Below are positions 7,092 through 10,988 of a stretch of DNA of 10,988 nucleotides, piece after piece (within the stretch, counting starts at the first letter, position 1; each line of letters opens with the position of its first letter). A program made the translations under genes and the position numbers. Under the pieces are notes generated by a model. That model had not been told where the DNA came from. It saw nothing but the letters and a program-made list of their open reading frames with translations, and did no database searches. The stretch lies in the NCBI GenBank assembly GCA_022013615.1, contig JAKLQB010000332.1, positions 1 to 10,988 of the forward strand, given 5' to 3'. This DNA comes from Desulfobacterales bacterium. Its GTDB lineage: Bacteria > Desulfobacterota > DSM-4660 > Desulfatiglandales > Desulfatiglandaceae.

Positions 7092-7262
7092 CTAATCCAG
7101 AGCCTTGGCCTCATCAATCAGCATGATAGGTATATCGTCCCTGATCTCATATAGCAGTTTGCAATTATCGCAGATTAGGCCGTCTTCGGCATCGTTCAGA
7201 TAAATCTCCCCTTTGCATTTGGGACATGCCAGGATATCCAATAGTTCTTTGCTTATGCCCAT
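7092..7262 (-). CDS. Trm112/YcaR-like zinc-ribbon mini-protein
   Basis: This 56-residue protein starts MGISKELLDILACPKCKG and carries two CxxC pairs, CPKC (13-16) and CDNC (31-34), which would bind one zinc ion. The 'ELLDILACPKCKG' opening and the closing 'YEIRDDIPIMLIDEA' are hallmarks of the Trm112 family (PF03966). In eukaryotes and archaea Trm112 is the activating subunit of methyltransferases; bacterial short forms such as E. coli YcaR are of uncertain function. In E. coli ycaR lies between lpxK and kdsB, so its place here, two genes after lpxK, matches the known association with lipopolysaccharide genes. AAGGAG (7273-7268) sits 5 bases before the ATG. The gene is complete and ends with TAG. 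No membrane segment is present. The family call is firm; the partner is not known. Confidence 0.92.
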   Translation of the reverse strand: MGISKELLDILACPKCKGEIYLNDAEDGLICDNCKLLYEIRDDIPIMLIDEAKALD

Positions 7263-7280
7263 ATCAACTCCTTTTTATCG

Positions 7281-7309
7281 TTTATACTTCTTTTTTGTAA
7301 GCGCTCACA
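7281..7309 (-). promoter_or_regulatory. Lac-operator-like near-palindrome with a possible -10 box
   Basis: TGTAAGCGCTCACA (7296-7309) is a 14-bp palindrome with a single mismatched pair. It differs at one base from TGTGAGCGCTCACA, the core of the idealised symmetric lac operator, and has the central CG typical of LacI/GalR-family sites. On the minus strand a TATAAA (7286-7281) follows 9 bases later, but no convincing -35 accompanies it. The site lies in the 50-base gap between gmhB and the Trm112-like gene, close to the gmhB stop. It is a candidate operator only; no LacI-type regulator is encoded in the window. Confidence 0.22.
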
Positions 7310-7312
7310 GGT

Positions 7313-7900
7313 TCAGGGTGACCCTTTTACTCCTTGTTCAATAATCCAGAGAACCCCATGGAGGAGATCTTTGGCAATATGCAGAGGCTTAAAGGGTTTA
7401 TGTGGGAGCACGTATTCAATATCTCCAAGCCCGTATCCGGTTGTGACCATGATTCCTTGCAGGTTAGATCGCTCCGCTAACTCAATATCCGAGCAGCGGT
7501 CGCCGATGACATAGGAATTTTTCATGTCAATGTCAAATTCCTCACAGGCCTTTTGAACCAGGCCTGTCCGCGGTTTTCTACAATCGCACTCCACACTGTA
7601 TTCAGGCACAATACCCCTTGGATAATGCGGGCAGAAGAAAATCCCGTCAATATTGGCACCTTCTTTTGCCAGTAAATCTTTCATATGTGCATGTACCCGG
7701 TCAATTAGCTCCATGGGGAAATACCCCCGGGCAACCCCGGATTGATTGGATACGATAATTGCCAGATATTGATGCCTGTTTAAGAGACGTATACCCTCTG
7801 CCGTACCAGGTAAAAGGACAAAACGGCTGATGTGGTTAACATAACCCATCTGCTCGTTTATTGTGCCATCACGATCTATAAAAACAGCAGGCCTCTTCAC
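7313..7900 (-). CDS. gmhB: D-glycero-beta-D-manno-heptose 1,7-bisphosphate 7-phosphatase
   Basis: GmhB is a cytoplasmic HAD-superfamily phosphatase that removes the 7-phosphate of heptose 1,7-bisphosphate in the pathway to ADP-heptose for the lipopolysaccharide inner core. The 195-residue protein matches the usual ~180-190 length. HAD motif I is FIDRDGTIN with the nucleophile D9 and acid D11; motif II is SNQSG (51-55); the motif III lysine is K109; motif IV is GDRCSDIE with D134 and D138. The zinc site typical of GmhB is present: C90, H92, C105 and C107. This separates it from the histidinol-phosphatase half of HisB by context, although the two are homologous. The start codon is GTG at 7900, supported by AAGGAGGATC located 8 bases upstream. 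It follows lpxK by about 50 bases, consistent with one envelope operon. Confidence 0.93.
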   Translation of the reverse strand: MKRPAVFIDRDGTINEQMGYVNHISRFVLLPGTAEGIRLLNRHQYLAIIVSNQSGVARGYFPMELIDRVHAHMKDLLAKEGANIDGIFFCPHYPRGIVPEYSVECDCRKPRTGLVQKACEEFDIDMKNSYVIGDRCSDIELAERSNLQGIMVTTGYGLGDIEYVLPHKPFKPLHIAKDLLHGVLWIIEQGVKGSP

Positions 7901-7908
7901 TAAATGAT

Positions 7909-7915
7909 CCTCCTT
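7909..7915 (-). promoter_or_regulatory. Ribosome binding site fixing the GTG start of gmhB
   Basis: AAGGAGG lies 8 bases upstream of the GTG at 7900-7898. The HAD motif I begins only a few residues later, leaving no plausible later start. Confidence 0.8.
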
Positions 7916-7950
7916 GGAACCTCAATACAGCCCCACTACCCCCGGATGCG

Positions 7951-9060
7951 TTAGTTGACAAGAATTTTCTTTGACTTGATTGCGCCTTTAATCATTTTAA
8001 AGAATCCGTCTTGATCCGAAACCATTGTAAACTTAATAGACAGATAACCCATTTCAGGACACATCGGGGCAAAAGCGGCCATCCGCACCCAGTCCTTTTC
8101 TGACGTCAGAAGGTATTGGGCACCAAGTTCCTCTCTCATTTGAATCAAGGCCTGGATCTCATTGGGCTTGAATCTGTAATGATCCCTGAAACTTTTAAAA
8201 TATACAAGATCAGCCCCCAGTCTGATTAAGGTTTCCCTGAACACCTCTGGTCGAGCAAGGCCGGCAAAAGCCAACACACGTTTTCCCTTTAGAAAATCAG
8301 GTTCATGGGACTCATTTAACTGGGGAAATACAACTTTTTCCGGTTCGTGATCTGCACAAAAAATCGGGATTGCAGGAAACTTCTCATTAAGAAGATCCGT
8401 GGTCCTTTGTGCTGACCTTTGATTACTAAAACGCGTAAGAATTGCGATGTCTGCCCTGGCCAGTTGGTCAACAGGTTCCCTTAAAGGCCCCCATGGCAGG
8501 AGATGACCGTTTCCAAAAGGGCTTGCAGCGTCAATCAACATCAAATCCAGATCTCTTTTTAGCTCCAGGTGCTGAAAACCATCATCAAGAACAAAAAAGT
8601 CAGCTCCAAACTTTCCGTGGGCAAAAGACCCGGCTATGTAACGTTTTCTGTATATGACTATTGGGATACCGGGAAGCTTTCCCGCAAGAAGATAAGCCTC
8701 ATCGCCGCTCTCCTGTGGATCAGCCTTAATGGTTTTACCATCAGATACCTCAAGAACCTTTTCCCTGTATCGGCCCTTATATCCCCTCGAGAGCACGGCC
8801 ACGCGGTACCCTTCTTTTAGCGCCCACCTTGCCAGCATAATAACAGCAGGCGTTTTGCCGGTTCCCCCGGCAGTTAAGTTGCCAATACTAACCACAAAAC
8901 CAGGGAGGGATTTCTTTTTGAAACGCCTGTGTTTATAACCTGACAAACGAAGCCTGACTCCAGTGCCGTATAAGATGGAACAAAGAGCCAGAAAAGGAGA
9001 CAAAGGACCTGAAGATTTTTTTTGATGAACCTGGCTCCAGTCCAGTCCTGTCACTCCCAT
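7951..9060 (-). CDS. lpxK: Tetraacyldisaccharide 4'-kinase LpxK
   Basis: LpxK phosphorylates the 4' position of tetraacyldisaccharide 1-phosphate to make lipid IVA, the sixth step of lipid A synthesis, at the cytoplasmic face of the inner membrane. The 369-residue protein is somewhat longer than many members, with an extended N-terminus. A hydrophobic/amphipathic segment around residues 20-40 (LSPFLALCSILYGTGVRLR) fits the known N-terminal membrane-anchoring helix. The Walker A SIGNLTAGGTGKTP spans 58-71, RGYKG is at 92-96, SGDEA at 118-122, and the family-specific DDGFQH at 159-164. LLPWGPLREP at 187-196 is also characteristic. GGAGGC lies 8 bases before the ATG at 9060, which supports this start. 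It is separated from the sensor kinase gene by a 137-base gap with tandem repeats, so it probably starts a transcription unit with gmhB and the Trm112-like gene. Confidence 0.96.
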   Translation of the reverse strand: MGVTGLDWSQVHQKKSSGPLSPFLALCSILYGTGVRLRLSGYKHRRFKKKSLPGFVVSIGNLTAGGTGKTPAVIMLARWALKEGYRVAVLSRGYKGRYREKVLEVSDGKTIKADPQESGDEAYLLAGKLPGIPIVIYRKRYIAGSFAHGKFGADFFVLDDGFQHLELKRDLDLMLIDAASPFGNGHLLPWGPLREPVDQLARADIAILTRFSNQRSAQRTTDLLNEKFPAIPIFCADHEPEKVVFPQLNESHEPDFLKGKRVLAFAGLARPEVFRETLIRLGADLVYFKSFRDHYRFKPNEIQALIQMREELGAQYLLTSEKDWVRMAAFAPMCPEMGYLSIKFTMVSDQDGFFKMIKGAIKSKKILVN

Positions 9061-9197
9061 TATCAGAAGCCTCCAGCCTCGCTTATGTGCACCACGACAC
9101 CCATTACCCTAAATTACGATACCGTTCTCTTAAAGAAAATTACAACTTTAGATCACTTTAGGCACTTTAGTTCACTTTAGATCACTTTCTATACTAC
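9061..9197. other. Kinase-lpxK intergenic region
   Basis: This gap holds the ribosome site of lpxK (GGAGGC, 9074-9069) and the CTAAAGTG tandem array at its kinase-proximal end. A weak promoter-like pair on the minus strand (TTGTAA about 18 bases before TATCGT) lies between the array and lpxK, but it is too poor to call. No GC-rich hairpin with a T-run marks a terminator for the kinase gene. Confidence 0.5.
9144..9188. repeat. Short tandem array of a ~10-bp unit containing CTAAAGTG
   Basis: Reading the plus strand, ACTTTAG, ATCACTTTAG, GCACTTTAG, TTCACTTTAG and ATCACTTT follow one another, giving five near-copies with a period of 9-10 bases. On the minus (coding) strand the unit reads CTAAAGTGa/c. 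The core is almost invariant while the two linker bases vary (AT, G, TT, AT). The array starts about 9 bases past the stop codon of the sensor kinase. A period close to one helical turn would place all copies on one face of the DNA. Confidence 0.85.
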
Positions 9198-10988
9198 TCA
9201 TACCCTGACAGGAAGTTCTATAATAAACTTGACCCCCTTGGGCTTATTGTCCTTAACCCGGATAAATCCATTATGATCCGTGATTATGGTATTTACAATG
9301 GCAAGGCCTAAGCCTGTCCCCTGCTTTTTTGTAGAGAAATACGGTTCAAACAGCTTCTCCTTGTTCTCAGGAGATATACCCTTCCCGTTATCAGCAAATT
9401 CGATCTTTACCATTTGAAGCTCCCTGTCATAATCGAGATCAATGATGACCTCTCCCTCACCATCAATCGCCTCAATTGAATTGTCCAGCAAATTGATCAT
9501 CACTCTCTTCATCTGTTCTCTGTCCAGATTAAAAACAGGCACTTCCTTTGAATCCCTGAAAATGAGTTTCACATCTTTTTGCGCCTCCCTGTAGAGAGTC
9601 ACAGCTTCCTTAATAATCTTACGGATATCTGATGGGACCGGGTTAGATGCCGGCATTCGGGCAAATTTCGAGAACTCATCTACAAGGCACTTGATTTCCT
9701 CTACTTGCTTAATGATCATATCAGTACATTCCTGGAAGACCTTTTCATCACCACTGCCCAGTTTCTCTCCATATCTTTTCTTAAGCCGCTGGGCAGAGAG
9801 CTGGATAGGGGTCAGGGGATTTTTGACCTCATGGGCTATCCGTCTTGCCACTTCCCGCCATGCGGCGACCCTCTGGGCCTTTTCGATTTCGCTTAAATCC
9901 TCGAAAACGCCGACGAGGCCAAGGTAATTCCCTCGATCATCGCGAAGTACATTCAAATATACGAGCAGCGTCAGTGTCTTGTTCTCCACAGATAATCTGA
10001 TTTGTTTCTCCAGAAAACCTTTCTTAAAAAGGCCCTCGTCTCCCAGGAACCCATCAATAATTTTGATATGTTCCTCTAACAGAATCTCCACGTATTTCTT
10101 TCCGATAATCCTTTCCGCCTCTATATTCAGCATCTGCTCCGCTGATTTGTTGATGGTAAGGATTCTTCCATCTGCATCAGCAGAGACCACACCGGCTGCA
10201 ACATTGGCTAAGACAATCTCCATATATAGACGCCGTTGTTCCAGCTCAAAATTGCCTTTTATGAGCTCCCTATTGGCCTCCTCAAGCTTATTCTTGCTTG
10301 TTTTCAGATCCATAGTCATTTTGTTAAAGGAATTGACCAAAATCCCTATTTCATCTTTTGCCTCCCGATCAATGAAAAAGTCATAGTCTCCTGAAGCGAT
10401 CCGGTTCGTTCCCTCGGCCAGTTCTTTGATGGGGGTGGTGATTTCCTTGGACAGATAGAAGCCAAACCATACGGATGAAAAGATAATAAGGAGCGTAACA
10501 ATAGAAAGGGTAATCATATGGCTGGTCTTTATCGGTTTCTTCAACATCTTGAGTTGCTCATACTCCTGGAGACCATTCGAAATAACCTTCAGCCTATTAA
10601 CAAAACTGGCCGGAACAAATTTTGCCAGAACTATCATACCGACTACAGCCTTTGACTCTGTCCTTGAAAACACAGGGGCAATTCCGCTGACCAGATCTCC
10701 ATGGGGGGAAGATTTGATAAACCGGGAATCCGTTCCTTCCTTTAAAGTTTTTGTCAGGACTTCCTTACCCGGCCTTTTAAAACCACTGAGATCAATCCGA
10801 TGGTCCTGGGCAACTGTTCTCTGTTCCAGCTTGTTCGAAAAGACCGATAGGGAAGCCAGGTGGTATTCCTTCTGTTTGTCATTGATAAATTTTGCAAGAC
10901 CTTCCTTCCTGGATATCAACATATAGCCTTCGTGGGTGATAACCCGGCCCAAGTTGTTGCCAAGAGAAAGGATCTCATCGGCGATCCC
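9198..10988 (-). CDS. NtrY-like membrane sensor histidine kinase, 5' end cut by window edge
   Basis: The reading frame stays open to the right edge, so the true N-terminus lies outside; 596 residues are visible. Positions below count from the TTG at 10952. An extracytoplasmic sensor portion (to about 144) is followed by one membrane helix (145-167), a HAMP domain (168-220), a coiled-coil linker, a PAS domain (about 240-350), and the kinase core. The H-box is AHEVKNPLTPIQLSAQRL with phospho-acceptor H374; the N-box is NLLDNSIEAI (487-496), G1 is DNGKGIS (521-527) and G2 is GTGLGLAI (545-552). The NPLTPIQLSAQRL wording and the NtrY-like N-terminal part point to the NtrY family, which senses nitrogen or redox signals and phosphorylates an NtrC-type regulator. 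No response regulator follows; the next gene is lpxK. The signal and partner are unknown. Confidence 0.93.
   Translation of the reverse strand, partial: GIADEILSLGNNLGRVITHEGYMLISRKEGLAKFINDKQKEYHLASLSVFSNKLEQRTVAQDHRIDLSGFKRPGKEVLTKTLKEGTDSRFIKSSPHGDLVSGIAPVFSRTESKAVVGMIVLAKFVPASFVNRLKVISNGLQEYEQLKMLKKPIKTSHMITLSIVTLLIIFSSVWFGFYLSKEITTPIKELAEGTNRIASGDYDFFIDREAKDEIGILVNSFNKMTMDLKTSKNKLEEANRELIKGNFELEQRRLYMEIVLANVAAGVVSADADGRILTINKSAEQMLNIEAERIIGKKYVEILLEEHIKIIDGFLGDEGLFKKGFLEKQIRLSVENKTLTLLVYLNVLRDDRGNYLGLVGVFEDLSEIEKAQRVAAWREVARRIAHEVKNPLTPIQLSAQRLKKRYGEKLGSGDEKVFQECTDMIIKQVEEIKCLVDEFSKFARMPASNPVPSDIRKIIKEAVTLYREAQKDVKLIFRDSKEVPVFNLDREQMKRVMINLLDNSIEAIDGEGEVIIDLDYDRELQMVKIEFADNGKGISPENKEKLFEPYFSTKKQGTGLGLAIVNTIITDHNGFIRVKDNKPKGVKFIIELPVRV

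Noticed and set aside
7313..7900. Annotation as a histidinol-phosphatase (HisB N-terminal type)
   Set aside because: The C90/H92/C105/C107 zinc site is shared with HisB-type enzymes, but the position next to lpxK and the absence of histidine genes favour GmhB.

Overview
All recognisable genes in this window lie on the minus strand, so transcription runs from the right edge to the left edge. LpxK and GmhB imply a Gram-negative cell whose lipopolysaccharide contains lipid A and heptose. The NtrY-type sensor kinase, the HypE-like AIR-synthase paralogue, the Trm112-type mini-protein and the BMP-type nucleoside ABC operon together suggest an anaerobic Desulfobacterota (former Deltaproteobacteria) relative. 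That placement is inference from gene content, not a phylogenetic result.

Layout in order of transcription. (1) 10988-9198: an NtrY-like sensor histidine kinase cut by the right edge, followed by a short non-coding gap carrying a ~10-bp tandem repeat built on CTAAAGTG. (2) 9060-7092: a cell-envelope block of lpxK (lipid A 4'-kinase), gmhB (heptose bisphosphate phosphatase, GTG start) and a 56-residue Trm112/YcaR-like zinc-ribbon protein. A lac-operator-like near-palindrome sits in the gmhB-Trm112 gap. (3) 7043-6033: an AIR-synthase/HypE-like protein lacking the HypE hallmark ends. (4) 5979-1139: a strong sigma70-type promoter, then a complete BMP-family ABC importer in the order binding protein, double-domain ATPase, permease, permease. 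The family points to purine or other nucleoside uptake. (5) 1127-1: a second sigma70-type promoter, lgt (prolipoprotein diacylglyceryl transferase), and a small DUF2007-like protein cut by the left edge.

The lpxK/gmhB block builds lipopolysaccharide and lgt starts lipoprotein maturation, so two of the modules serve the envelope. The importer is a self-contained transcription unit. Its binding protein has a cleavable signal peptide rather than a lipobox, so it is probably a soluble periplasmic protein and would not need Lgt.

No gene-free stretch exceeds 300 bases. I found no tRNA, rRNA, insertion sequence, CRISPR array or convincing intrinsic terminator. I did not find a clearly new multi-gene system. 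The most checkable oddities are the CTAAAGTG array, the lac-operator-like site, the HypE-like protein without HypE termini, and the NtrY-type kinase not followed by an ntrX gene.
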